From: Adiantum capillus-veneris
Lineage: Eukaryota; Streptophyta; Polypodiopsida; Polypodiales; Pteridaceae
DNA: 64,000 bases
Direction of reading: 5' to 3'
NCBI GenBank assembly: GCA_014529385.2
Contig: CM043944.1
Location: 179,416,240 to 179,480,239 of the forward strand
Shown here: positions 23,691-34,559 of the stretch, in pieces
How the letters are laid out: each line of letters opens with the position of its first letter
Numbering within the stretch: position 1 is the first letter of the stretch
Position numbers and translations under genes: made by a program
Notes under the pieces: generated by a model
Database searches by the model: none
The model's input: the letters and a program-made list of their open reading frames with translations, nothing else
Told to the model about the DNA's origin: nothing

Positions 23691-25083
23691 TATTGCTCAC
23701 ATTGCTGGCAAGCATAATCAAGTAGCCGATGCACTCTCAAAATGGCCGAGAGTGAAAGCGGTTTCCATAGCAACTCACAATGATCTATCTTCTATGATAG
23801 ATGAGTACGCTATTGATCCTAATTTTAGAGATGTGATTTCAGCCCTTGCACTAGGGAAGAAAGAGGGACCACTTTACAAGATGGTTATCTTCTCTATTGC
23901 AATAGACTATGCGTTACTAGCTCACTACGTGAGAAAGTAATGTATGAATCTCATGCTCCTTCTTATGCAGGGCATAGAGGGATTCAGTCTACCCTAAAGG
24001 GGATTGAAACATATTTCTATTGGCCTATCATGAAATCAAACATACAAGAGTATGTTTCTAAATGTGTGGTATGCCAAAAGACAAAGTTTGATAGAGGGAA
24101 GCATCTTGGATTGCTTCAACCTTTTCCAATCCCTAATTCACCATGGGAGAGCATATCCATGGATTTTATCTTTGGATTGCCTAAGTATATCCATGGGAAT
24201 ACAAGAATATGGACGATAGTAGACAGGTTCAACAAACAAGCTCATTTTATACTTGTCAGAAAGACTATCAAAGACCATCAAATGGCAACCCTCTTTATTT
24301 CACAAATCTTCAAGTACCATCGCTTGACAATGTCCATAATGTCAGATAGAGCTCCTAGAATGACCAGTAATTTCTAGAAGGGTCACTTTGATAATTTAGG
24401 AACAAGGCTAAACTTATCTTCGGCTATCACACCCGCAAACGGATGGCCAAAGTGAAATAGCTAACCTCACAATTCTCGATCTACTAAAAATCCTATGTAA
24501 CGGAAGTAGATAAAAGATCCCAATGGGAGAAGTACTTACTCTTAGTGGAGTATGCCTACAATAACATTGTACATACTTCCACAGGAAAAGCACCTTTTGA
24601 GGTAATTGAGGGAAGGTCAAAAAGTCCCTTGCTACTTAAGGTGCACGGGAAGATCTTCGCTGCAGATGAGTATAGCCAAGACCTACAAGAATCTTTCCAA
24701 AAGATTAAGGATGCTATCTCTATCTCACAACAAAGGTAAAAGACTGCTGCTGACAAGCACAGAAGAGCCCAAGCCTTTAAAGAAAATGATTGGGTCTTAC
24801 TCAAATTTCCCAAGGCTTGATTAAGGCACATGACGGGCAAGAATCCTATGGGACACCAAAAGTACTATGCTAAGTTAGCAAAAAGGTACTATGGTCCCTT
24901 CCAAATTCTTAGGCCAATCAATGAGATGGCCTATCAACTCAAGTTGCCCAACCATTGGCTCATAGACAATGCTTTTCAGGTGAGCCTTACAAAGGAGAGC
25001 CACCACAAGAACCAACAATTGAAGACACACCGGATATCGAGGACCAAGAAGAGGTACTGCAACCCGAGTCCATTTCCGACATG
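23691..25083 (+). pseudogene. Gypsy A integrase
   Basis: The zinc-binding HHCC motif is HAPSYAGH…CVVC (23947-24075). The catalytic triad is represented by MDF (near 24160), SDR (near 24345) and E in GQSEIAN (near 24450). The C-terminal part has VEYAYNNIVHTSTGKAPFE, SPLLLKVHGKIF and the domain before the tail, ENDWVLLKFPKA…YYGPFQI…YQLKLPNHWLI. There is an in-frame TAG at 24375-24377 and several frameshifts. This domain is the template for the integrase fragments at 34.5-35.6 kb, 47.5-48.3 kb and 60.1-62.2 kb. Confidence 0.85.
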
Positions 25084-25447
25084 AAGACAAGGTACTAAGA
25101 GGCGGTAATACTATCCCACAATACATTATCCTTTTGAAGATGCTAGATGGATGCAAGGCATACAATTAAAGGATAACCTAAACCTTGTCAATGCTTACAA
25201 CACTTCCCAAGAGTAAGAAAATGTACAAATGTTACAAATGAACAAAATTTTTATCTTATAAGACTCTTTATTTCTTCATTATGCACAAAAATGAAGTAGT
25301 ATGCATGCTTAGATCAAGTTTGCGGAGACGACGTCTGCCGAACACCAAGTAGAGCTTGTCACTCTACTATGGAAGATGATAGAACTAATGTGCAGACATG
25401 CTTGCGGCAACCTCAGGCTCTCAACGCCAAATGGACTAGTCATCCAT
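25084..25447 (+). other. Gypsy A 3' tail, LTR missing
   Basis: The 3' untranslated tail (gatgctagatggatgcaagg, caccaagtagagcttgtcact, caaatggactagtcatccat) matches the tails of gypsy B (34.23-34.5 kb) and C (59.7-60.0 kb). At 25448 the sequence switches to the R1-associated block before any polypurine tract or 3' LTR, so the 3' LTR is lost. Confidence 0.65.
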
Positions 25448-26167
25448 TGCATGGTTCATGGCATGACTAGATGGAAATACCATAGACCAATGTGTTTGTT
25501 TCCTCCTCCCATATCCTAATTTGGCCATCATTGTATATATCTTACCTTTTCATTGGGAGAGTCTCCCTACATTTTTACATAGCCCTCTTTAGCAGGGACA
25601 GTTTGTAGTCCATTGGGCAGTTTTATTAACTAAAAGAAGAATCTTCTTTCTTGGAAAGAAAAGAGGAATGCGCAAAACTTTGCACACCATCTCGCAACTC
25701 ATCCAAGGGCAAAGGAGCCATCAATTACAGACACATGTCTAGAGTCACTCTCCTTCTCTTGAAGTGCTAGACTGGACCTCTAGCTTGTAAAACCTTTAGC
25801 TTGACTATCTCTCCTTCAAACTAGTGCTCATAGAAATACAAAGCATCAGTTGGCACTGGTCCAACTTCTTGTGCAACACCCCTGCAAAATCCTTGATTGC
25901 ACACATTGTAGACCCAACTAGTTTCTCTCTAAATCGAAGGGAAATATTTGTTTTTCTTATCCCCTTTTGAGATCGAATGAGACACCAAAGCATGAGAGGA
26001 AAATTTGCATGTCATGTCTTGCAGTATGCATAGCTCTATGAAACCTCTGTATGTTAGCTTGCAAAGTAAGAATCATGGAAAGAGTCATGAAAAATTCACT
26101 GTGTAGAGATAAGGACATCACACACAGTAAGTTGTTTGTGTGGAATCTCTCTAGAAATAGAGCATGC
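25448..26167 (-). other. Inverted copy of block 1481-2205
   Basis: Shares catggcatgactagatggaa, attaactaaaagaagaa-type sequence and the IKDFAGVLHKKLDQ reading with the block at 1481-2205. It abuts R1 copy D exactly where the other block abuts copy A. A 62-codon decayed ORF on the minus strand is the only open stretch. Confidence 0.5.
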
Positions 26168-26836
26168 TGTCACACAGGGACGGCACCATGTGCTAATGGA
26201 AAAGAGCATTCTGAACAAATTTAAGCACTTCAAATAATAATTGAATTGAAAGAGATGCACAACACGAGACAAGGAGTGGCAGAGCTCCACCCCAAGAGAG
26301 CAGTGGCCTCAAACACTAACACCCTTTTGTTATTTCTTTATATTGCTTGAACTCTGTACATTGCCGGTATTCCATCCTTTGCACCTTTTCACATGTTCCA
26401 TAGAATGATCCCTTGGCTCATATTTGAAGGCCCTTGGCCTCTCAAAAGCAGTTACATGATAAGAAGCAAACTCTAAAAGCAACTGGTCCTAAGCTACCAT
26501 TGCGTTTTTGTGGGAATCTGTACAACTTTCACGTCAATATGTCAGTGTGAAATCTAGAGCGTCCATATTGTTGGAACATCATCATGCTCCACACGATTGA
26601 GTGTGTGTTGATCCCACTTTATTTTAATGGATTTATGTCCCCTAGGCCACATCGAACAGGGTCGCGTAAGTTGGTGGGAACTTGTCTTTAAAATAGGCCA
26701 CTCGGCAAGACTTTGCAAGTTGGTAAAACTTCTTTTGTTGCTTCTTCTTTTCTTGCCGATTCTGTTTTTTCTTCTTCTAGGGTTTAGGCCCCTCAATCGG
26801 GATCTGCAAGTCGGATCCTTTCTTCAGTAGCTTGGT
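26168..26836 (-). repeat. LTR-like repeat R1, copy D
   Basis: Plus-strand text starts TGTCACACAGGGACGG and ends near ctttcttcagtagcttgg. It contains the family's ccaccccaagagagc, taggtttaggcccctc-type and gggatctgcaag segments, with ~670 bp length matching copies A and E. Both ends are followed by sequence other than a primer site. Confidence 0.6.
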
Positions 26837-27669
26837 CTCATTCTAGATTGGATCTCTTGATATTTTGATGTAGTAAAATTAGCCATCACACCCAGACGGT
26901 GTTGATCTCTAACATGTCTCTTGATACACTAAAATTACATACCCAAGAAATCTTTCCCAATTAGGAATATTAAGTGGTTGGCACATCATAATGCAGCACA
27001 AATGCTCACCTATGCATGTTACAAGACATAGAAACATAAAATTGTTGATGAACCCTCCCCCCGCAAATAACCATCTAGGTCCGGGTCATGAGCTATTCAA
27101 TAAGTCCCTCATTACTCCTACCGCAAATAACCTAAAAAGGTCTGAGCCATGAGATATAGAGGCCACTACTCATACTTATTAATACTCCCCCCGTAAAGAA
27201 CCACAAGGGTCCGGAACATATGTAAAAACAACACTTTTCAAACATTCAATACTCCCCTTGCAAATAACCATAAGGGGCTAGGGCCATGAGTATGTGCAAG
27301 CATTCTCAAACATCATTTCTCACTACTCCACTCGGAGTAATTCCAAAAAAATTCCAAGCAGAATACCAAACAAGTTCTCAAATAGATTTTAGAGAATTGT
27401 TGAAAACGCATTCTTGACATCAATTACACTCAAAAGATAATTGTGCTTCCATTTTGAAACTTGCACCAAAATTAGGGTCAAATTTCTTCCATAAGGTTAT
27501 AGCTAACCGCAACATGGTCCACAAGCACTTGAATAGTCAAAACAAGCCTCAACAAACAGTTGTCATATAGCGGTGATGGTAGTCCCAAGACATAGCAATC
27601 ACACTAGACCTCCAAGGTTATCGGTTTGAGAAGAGACACTTGAGAGATTTCGAAAAATTTCAAGTCATA
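26837..27669 (-). other. Remnant of the R1 element interior with a minisatellite
   Basis: The end next to the copia insertion (minus strand: YDLKFFEISQVSLLKPIT) continues the gag-like frame interrupted at 32757, so part of this region is the interior of the minus-strand R1 element. Between 27054 and 27290 four units of a GC-rich motif (ctcccCCGCAAATAACC…GGTC…CATGAG) are spaced about 60-70 bp. I see nothing else that can be read as a gene. Confidence 0.45.
27054..27290. repeat. Four-unit minisatellite with purine-rich tracts
   Basis: Units start near 27054, 27114, 27184 and 27249. Each has a C-rich lead (ccctccccc, actcctacc, actcccccc, actcccctt), then GCAAATAACC or a variant, then GGTCCGGG-like and CATGAG. 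On the minus strand each unit ends in a G-rich, polypurine-tract-like run. Confidence 0.7.
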
Positions 27670-27674
27670 ATTTG

Positions 27675-27898
27675 TGTTACCATATACATGTGTAGTGATC
27701 TGTGTAAACACACTAGGACTGTTGAGGCATTTTTTCTCTCTTTAGGAGGTTTTTTCCCCCGTGCATTGTATATACGCCCATCACTCTAGGGCTATCTATC
27801 TCTCCATTGCACACTAAGTAGTACACTCTCTATTGTGTGCCTTAAGCTTCCTTTGTCTTCTCCAATCTGTGTGTTTTCTTGCAACCCTAATTCCAACA
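27675..27898 (+). repeat. Copia 5' LTR (224 bp)
   Basis: Begins TGTTACCATATACATG and ends TTCCAACA. It differs from the 3' LTR by about two dozen substitutions and small indels, so the insertion is not recent. It contains the shared aggaggttttttccc and gtgcattgtatatacgccc segments; the latter has a TATA-like tatata. Confidence 0.9.
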
Positions 27899-27900
27899 AT

Positions 27901-27912
27901 TGGTATTAGAGC
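27901..27912 (+). promoter_or_regulatory. Copia primer binding site
   Basis: TGGTATTAGAGC is the tRNA-Met-type site with one change (C to T at the seventh base), two bases after the LTR end. Confidence 0.85.
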
Positions 27913-28225
27913 AAGTTGCATCTTCTTCGGCTTAGCCGCCAGCAACTCGAACACACCCCTTCTCGCTTTCTTGGGTTTCAATGAGCTCTGGAGGGCGTTT
28001 ATAGGTCAACAAAATTTTTGATTCGGGCTCATTTTGGCCTACGGTTCCACTACAAGCAGGCCTACACATGCAATTTTGTCACTTAGTGAAAACATTTTGT
28101 CAGTGCCGTTTTCTACATAACAGGTCCTATATAGTCTATTGTGGGTTGTTCTATATAGCACATGCTAGTCTCACTCAGTTTCTCCTCATTTTGGGTAGTT
28201 TTCACATCAGGTGCAGACATTTTCC

Positions 28226-29107
28226 ATGACTGACAACAACATAGATGTGTTCAGGATGTTTGCTGCTGAGGACGAGTTGGATAGGGACAATTACCCTACG
28301 TGGACTTACATGATGCAACATGTTCTTTTGTCAAGGGCGTCTGAAATGTTATGGAGGTAATTGATGTACGTCTTGGTTCTAAGGATGTAGTTGATATTGA
28401 GGATGTTGCAGGTCTCGCTGCAAGAATGTTGTTAGAGTTGTTTTGCCTACTACAAAACAAGCTTGTTGGATGTAAACGATGCACAGGCTCATGTGTTGAT
28501 TGTGTTTTTTGTAAAGAGCACCATTACTCCTCATGTTTGTTCACCAAAATCTACAAAACAAGCTTTGGATATTGTGGCTGGTCTTTATACAAGCCGAAAT
28601 GAGGAAAATATTGCTTTGTTTCATAAAGAGCTACAATCAAACATTATGCATGAGGAAGATGATATATACATTGGTGTCAAGGATACCAATGAGCAACTTA
28701 TTTTTGTAGGTGGAGTCATTTCAGACAGTTACCTTGTGCAGAAATCTAGGCTGTTCTTGATGCCTTGCCATATTCTTACCAAGATTTGCTAGTACTTGCA
28801 GACTTATGACCCAAGGAAATCCTGAAGTTTTCAAGTTCGATGCATTGTGCACATTGTTGTTGCAAGAGTCACTTTCCAAAAAAAACAGGACTAGACAGCG
28901 TGCAATTGAACAGGCTTTTATTGCTTCTCAAAGAAAGGGTGGTAGTAGCAATGCAGCAACTTCTTATGGTTTTGTTGCGAGTGGCAAAACTTCTGTTCCA
29001 AATGCTTCTGTTGGCAACACTTCATCGGGAAATTATGGTGATAAGGGAAAAAAGAAGATGTGTTACCATTATTGTAAAGTTAATGATTACTTGATTAAGC
29101 AGTCATA
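28226..29107 (+). pseudogene. Copia gag
   Basis: Starts ATG 28226 (MTDNNIDVFRMFAAEDELDR) with the gag-type DNYPTWTYMMQHVLLS motif, then a frameshift and AGLYTSRNEEN…FHKELQSNIMHEEDD, the copia Gag core. QESLSKKNRTRQRAIEQAF follows, and the knuckle region reads CYHYCKVNDYLIKQS, where the last Cys of CX2CX4HX4C and the His are lost. About 290 codons in all, normal for copia gag. Confidence 0.8.
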
Positions 29108-29580
29108 AGTTGAAGTCCAAAGAGGCTAAGAAGAAAGAGGTTGGTTCCACTGTAAATGCTAGTTCCACTACAAATGCAGCCATTGTTGAGTCTTTTCTGA
29201 AAGGAGACTGTGATGCTGCTGTTGATGCAGAATAGTGCAAAGTGCATTTACAATCCTGTTGTCTATGATGCATGCATGTCAGTTGTTGCAAATTCACATG
29301 TGTGATATTTCAATAGTGGTGCTACAAAGCACATTACCTCACATCATGAATTGCTCACCTCTCTTGAGTCTCTCCCTCATGCGAATTCGGTCACTTGTGC
29401 CAAAAATGCCTCTTATCCTGTTCAGGGAGTTGGAAAGATTGTTCTTATTACTGCAAATGGCAGTTATTTTACACTTGTTGATGCACTTTATGTACCTGGG
29501 ATCAAGAAGAATCTTTTGTTTGTATCTGCACTTGCTAGACTTAGACCTGTAGTCTAATTTGTCGATGACAGATGTACAAT
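29108..29580 (+). pseudogene. Copia protease
   Basis: The active-site region reads FNSGATKHITSH: the catalytic Asp of D-S-G-A is Asn here. Later parts are typical (YPVQGVGKIVLITANGSYF, DALYVPGIKKNLLFVSALAR). There are stops before the active site and at the end. Confidence 0.8.
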
Positions 29581-30560
29581 TCAGAATCCCAGTTTTGGTG
29601 ATAAAATTGTTGCATCTGGCCTTTTGTGCCATGGGCCGTATAAGCTCACTTTGTATGACAAGTGTGGACTAGATTTTGCAAATGCAGTTGCAAATTCAAG
29701 GGCTATTTCAGATGCAAAATTGTGGCATGCACGTTTTGGACATCTGAATTTTGTCAGTTTGCTGCGTTTGTAAAAGTTTGATATGGTTGCTTCTTTGCCT
29801 CCTCTTGAAGCACCTGTCAAACATGTTTGTGAAGGCTGTATTTTGGGTAAATTATAGCATTCTAAATTTCCAAAGGGTTGTTCAGTTAGGGCCACATGCA
29901 GGTTGCATCTTGTGCATAGTGATGTTTGTGGGCCCATGCAAACTTCATCCTTGGGCAATTACCTGTACTTCGTGGCTTTCATTGATGATTACTCTAGGCA
30001 TGCATGGGAATTCTCTCTTAGTTCAAAGTTTTTATGTGCTTCAAATAATTTGTGGCTATGGCTGAAAATGTCTTGGAATGTACTATGGGCACCCTCTATT
30101 GTGATCGAGGGGGGGAGTATATGTCTCATGAATTTAATGCATTTTTGGCTAGTCGTAGGATAAAACACCAATGTAAAATTCCTTATACGCCTCAACAAAA
30201 TGGTCTAGCTGAGAAGAAAAATGGGTCACTTACGGAAATGGTAGGATGTATGGTCAAAAGTCAAGCTTTGCCGCATTCTTTTTGGCTTGAGGCCATCATG
30301 TGTGCCACTTATGTACTTAATAGGTGTCCTACAAAAGCTTTGTATTCTATTACTCATATGAAGCACGGCATGATAGAAAGCCTTCTATTGAGCACATGCG
30401 TGCTTTAGGCTATTTGGCGTATGCTTTGGTGCCACAAACACAACAAAGAAAATTGGATGATAAGTCTATCAAACGTATTTTTGCTGGTTAAAGTGTTAAA
30501 GGTTACAGGTTGTATCATCTGCAAACAAAGCGTATTTTGGTTTCACGGGATGTAGTGTTT
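29581..30560 (+). pseudogene. Copia pre-integrase and integrase
   Basis: The GAG-pre-integrase segment LWHARFGHLNFVSLLRL is followed by a stop, then CEGCILGK. The catalytic core shows HSDVCGPM (first Asp), CDRGGEYMS (second Asp) and TPQQNGLAEKKN (Glu), then ALPHSFWLEAIMCATYVLNRCPT. A stop at 30406-30408 and frameshifts near 30.06 and 30.47 kb break the frame. Confidence 0.85.
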
Positions 30561-32360
30561 GTGGAAGATTCTATTCAGCCCTTCCTGTCATGTACTAGAG
30601 ATAGTAATGTAAGCCCACAAGACATTTATGATACTTTGTTGACTCTTTTTAGTGGTGGAAGTTTGAATGGAAATTCCAATGAGGTAAATGTACAGCCTAT
30701 GGGGGTTTCCGAAAATGTTATATATCAGCGTATTACTGATGCAGATGTACATGATGTACTTGATGAGGAAAGGGCTGAAAATGAGCAGGCTAGAGGTATG
30801 CCAAAAAGGCTGGTGCATACATTGCATGACAGTAACTGGACACACCTTTGTATAGTCGTACTCGTTCAGGCTTTGTCCATGCATCTTAGTCATCAGATTG
30901 TTATGCTTTGGCTGAGTCTAGCTTACATGATGTTGAGGAACCTCTATCTTTTGATAAAGCACAAAATTTAGAAAATTGGATGGCTACCATGCAATCAGAA
31001 TATGATGCACTTATAGAAAATGACACATGGAATTTATGTGATTTACCTCCTAGCAAAAAGGCCATTGGTAGTACAAAGTGGTTTACAACTTAAAATGCAA
31101 GCTAGATGGTGAGATCGATCACCATAAGGCTTGACTTGTTGCAAAGGGTTATGCACAACAAAAAGGCATAGATTATGAAGAGACTTTTGTTCCCACTTGT
31201 CGTTTGACTATTGTGCCTTTTCTACGTGCATTGGTAGCTCATTTTGGTTGGGATGTACATCAATCAAACATTGTTACTACTTTCTTGAATGGTGACATAT
31301 TTGAGGAGATTTACGTAACACAGCCTCGTGGTTTTGTCAAGAAAGGACAAGAGGACAAAGTGTGTAGATGTAAGAAGGCTTTGTATGGGTTGAATCAATC
31401 TCCTCGTGGTTGGTATGAGAAAGCTGACACTCATTTGGTCAAACGAGGCTTTTGTAACAGTCCAAAAAAAAGCACATTATATGTGAAGTGTGAGGGTGAT
31501 GTACTTCTCATTGTGGTTCTTTACGTAGATGATTTGTTGATCACTGGCCCAAATGAGAGACATATTGCTAAATTTAAGGCTAATTTGAATGCTTCTTTCA
31601 AGATGAAAGATTTGTGGTTGCTGCATCATTAGTTGGGTATACAATTTAACCAGTGTGATGGTGGTATTGCCTTGTGTCAGAAAAGTTACATAGAGACATT
31701 GCTATGTAAGTTTGGACTTGAGGGTTGCAAACCTATTGCCACTCCCATGGAAACATGTTTGAAATTGAGTCTTCATGATGTTGGTGATCCTACTGATATC
31801 ACTCTTTACCAATGCCTCATTTATGTATGCAACACAAGGCCAGATATTCAGTTTGTAGTCTCATACATTAGCAAATTTATGCATAGCCCAGGGTCTAAGC
31901 ATTGGCAGGCTATCAAGAGGATTTTCTGCTACCTTAGTGGCACTTTACATCTTGGCTTGTTTTATCCCAAGGGGGGATCATTGCCGCCCACTTACATGCT
32001 TTTTCGGACTCAGATTGGGCTGGTTGTTTTGACAAGCGAGTGTCCAAAAATGGTTTTTTTTCCGTGCTTGGCAGTTCATGTATATCATGGCTGAGCAAGA
32101 AGCAATTTATTGTGGCCACTTTGAGTTGTGAGGCTAAGTACAGGGCAGTCTTCACAACTACGGTTCAGTGTGTATGGCTCAGACTCCTTATGGTTGATTT
32201 GGGTGTTGGACAAGACACTATCTACACTGAGAGTCAAAGCACATTGGCACTTGCAAGGAACCCAGTTTTTCATGCTCTCACAAAGTACATTGAGGCATTA
32301 CCACTGTGTCAGGGAGAGGCTCTCACAGGAGAGATCAAATTGGCTTATGTGCCATCATAG
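30561..32360 (+). pseudogene. Copia reverse transcriptase and RNase H
   Basis: RT runs from NLENWMATMQSEYDALIEN (near 30980) through a stop after STKWFTT to TCRLTIVPFLRALVAHFGWD, DIFEEIYVTQPRGFV, CKKALYGLNQSPRGWY and the active site LYVDDLLITG (near 31530). One TAG at 31630-31632 separates LGIQFNQ. RNase H has KQFIVATLSCEAKYRAVF and TESQSTLALARNPVFH; the Asp usual in the latter is Glu. Reading ends at a stop at 32358-32360. Confidence 0.88.
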
Positions 32361-32518
32361 AAAAACCTTGCAGATCGTTTCACAAAGGCATTGTCTCATG
32401 AGAAGTGAGAGGCTTTCCGCAAAGATTTGTGCTTACTCCCCTTTGTGGATTGATCATGTCCTCAAGTCATGGAACTTCACTTTACTCATGTGCCAGCTCT
32501 TGTTCACCGCATCACTCC

Positions 32519-32525
32519 AGGGGGA
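32519..32525 (+). promoter_or_regulatory. Copia polypurine tract
   Basis: AGGGGGA lies two bases before the 3' LTR start and would prime plus-strand DNA synthesis. Confidence 0.85.
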
Positions 32526-32527
32526 TT

Positions 32528-32756
32528 TGTCACCATATACATGTGGTAGTGATGTGTGTGAACACACTACGACCGCCAGGGAATTTTTACCCTCTTTAGG
32601 AGGTTTTTTCCCTCGTGCATTGTATATACGCCCATCACTCTAGGGCTATCTATCTTTCCATTTCACACTAAGTATAATACACTCTCTATTGTGTGCCTTG
32701 AGCTTCCTTCGTCTTCTCCAAGCTGTTTGTGTTTTCTTGCAACCATAATTCCAATA
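32528..32756 (+). repeat. Copia 3' LTR (229 bp)
   Basis: Begins TGTCACCATATACATG and ends CCAATA (the usual terminal CA mutated to TA). It is followed by the ATTTG duplication. Confidence 0.9.
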
Positions 32757-33168
32757 ATTTGTTAGGATTTTTGTGGCAAGCATTTCACGATACCCCACTT
32801 TGTAGGAAGATGCACTCCAAAGGAAGATGTCTGAAGGCATGTAACTTTGGGAAAAAAATTTCTTGAAAGCTTGCCAAGTCCTTGTAGTGAGTGTCTTGGT
32901 GGCTATAGACATCCACCACAGGATAGCACTCCCTCTAAGGAAAAAAATGGTGGTTCGAGAATAAAATTGATCCTTCTTGTGCAAGTGTTCTAGAACTCCT
33001 TATGGCTTATGCCCAATAAGACAGAGCGATGAAGACGGGAGCACACCCAATGTGTGATGGACAAAGGGTAGGAGTGGTCAATAAGTTCGAGTTCTAGACA
33101 ATTTTTTTAAAAAAATTCTAGTAAACTTTGGTAGGACCGGTATGCTTTCAGAAAAGCACATGCTTAAA
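32757..33168 (-). pseudogene. R1-element gag fragment, split by copia
   Basis: The minus strand encodes QFYSRTTIFFLRGSAILWWM, TRTWQAFKKFFSQSYMP and YREMLATKILTN, the W-x-F…F…Y pattern of Ty3/gypsy capsid (substrate-free structural protein). The frame continues on the other side of the copia insertion at 27669 as YDLKFFEISQ. The 5' end lies between the R1 primer site at 33169 and this point. Stops are present. Confidence 0.65.
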
Positions 33169-33180
33169 GTTTTGATACCA
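33169..33180 (-). promoter_or_regulatory. R1-element primer binding site
   Basis: The minus strand reads TGGTATCAAAAC, a worn tRNA-Met-type site, one base after R1 copy E. It shows that R1 is an LTR and that the element runs on the minus strand. Confidence 0.65.
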
Positions 33181-33181
33181 T

Positions 33182-33860
33182 TGTCATGGGGACAGGCACC
33201 ATGTGTCGATGGAAAAGAGTATACTAAAAAACTTAAAGAACTTCAAATAACAATTGAACTTAAAGGGAGACATGATACAAGGCGTGGAGTAGAGGATTTC
33301 CACCCCAAGAGAGCACTAGCCCCAAACGTTGGCATTCCTTTCAGTATTTCTTTATATTGCTTGAACTCAATACACTTCTGGTACTCCATCCTCTGCATCT
33401 TCACGCAGAAGCATGCCAAATAATGAGCCATTTTCTCATATTTAAAGTCTCTTGGCCTCTCAAAAGTAGTTAGATGCAAAGAATCAAACAATAAAGCAAC
33501 TAGTTCAAAAGCTGACAATGCGTTTTGCGGAAATATGTATATTTGTCATGTCACTAGCATAATTTGTGGGCATTTGTACAACTCTCACGTTAGCATATCT
33601 GCTTGAAATCTAGACCATCTATACTGCTTCCATGCCATCATACTCCATGTGATTTAGTGTGTGTGTTGGTCTCGCTTTATTTTGATGCATTTAGGTCCCC
33701 TCGATCCCATCAAAAGGGATCCCGTAAGCTGGTGGGAACTCGTCTTTTAAAAATAGGACTCTGCTTCTTCTTCTTCTTCTAATTTTGCTTCTAATTCTTT
33801 TAGGGTTTAGTCCCCTTAGTTGGGGTCTACAAGTCGGCTCCATTCTTCAGTGTCTTGACA
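33182..33860 (-). repeat. R1 copy E, 5' LTR of a minus-strand element
   Basis: 679 bp with ends TGTCAAGACACT…CCCCATGACA (minus strand), followed by the primer site at 33169-33180 and a gag fragment. The length matches copy A (676 bp). This copy gives the family its identity. Confidence 0.75.
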
Positions 33861-34229
33861 TGTCAATAGTTTGTGACACATGCCATCTCCCTATACAAGC
33901 GACTGGAATCCATGAGACAAGATGCTAACAACTGTGCAGGTGAAGCCGTGGCTCTCACCAAATTTGTGGTGGTAATTGTTGACATAGATCTTGCGATGGG
34001 ATCCAAGAACCGCTTCTTGGGGCCAAACAAACCCGAGAAGAGATGTAAAGTCAAACAAGGAAATGATCTAATAATACATTACCGTCCAAAATCAAGGTTG
34101 CACCACCCCTCAAGGTTGCTCAAGCATCAACATAAAATCTATTCAAAGCCCCTATGTCCCCATAGTAGCAAAGAGATCTACAACAGCGACCAAATGCAAG
34201 AATGTGCCAAGTATTAGTAGAATTTTTCG
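33861..34229. other. Unrecognised 114-codon ORF region
   Basis: A plus-strand frame at 33873-34217 (ISLYKRLESMRQDANNCAGEA, then TKFVVVIVDIDLAMG) and a shorter antisense frame overlap. I recognise neither. The segment lies between an LTR and gypsy B and could be old host DNA. Confidence 0.2.
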
Positions 34230-34559
34230 TTAAAAGAAAAGTCTCCCATGCCTATTGCTATCATGCTTCCAAAGTAGAGTGACAAGTTCTACTGGTGGTT
34301 GGGAGATGTCGTCTCACCACAAACACAATCCTAAGCATGCATACTTCTTAAATTTTGTGCACAATAAAAGAAAGAGAATAAGTCTTATAGACAAAAACAT
34401 TGTTAATTTAAAGTGCATCTTCATTTGCTTACTCTAGTGTAGCATTGTAAGCATTGACAAGGTTCATATTATCCTTAAGCTAGGTTCCTTGCATCCATAT
34501 AGAACCTTTAAAAGGATAATTTTTAAACTTAACCAGACGTCATTGGATAATCTTACCAT

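Larger units (their letters stand above)
27675..32756 (+). mobile_element. Complete Ty1/copia retrotransposon, degenerate
   Basis: Two LTRs (27675-27898 and 32528-32756), a tRNA-Met primer site, gag-protease-integrase-RT-RNase H in copia order, a polypurine tract and a perfect 5-bp target duplication ATTTG (27670-27674 and 32757-32761) define the whole 5.08-kb element. It interrupts the gag-like frame of an older minus-strand R1 element. Every coding domain has stops or frameshifts, so it cannot move by itself. Confidence 0.92.
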
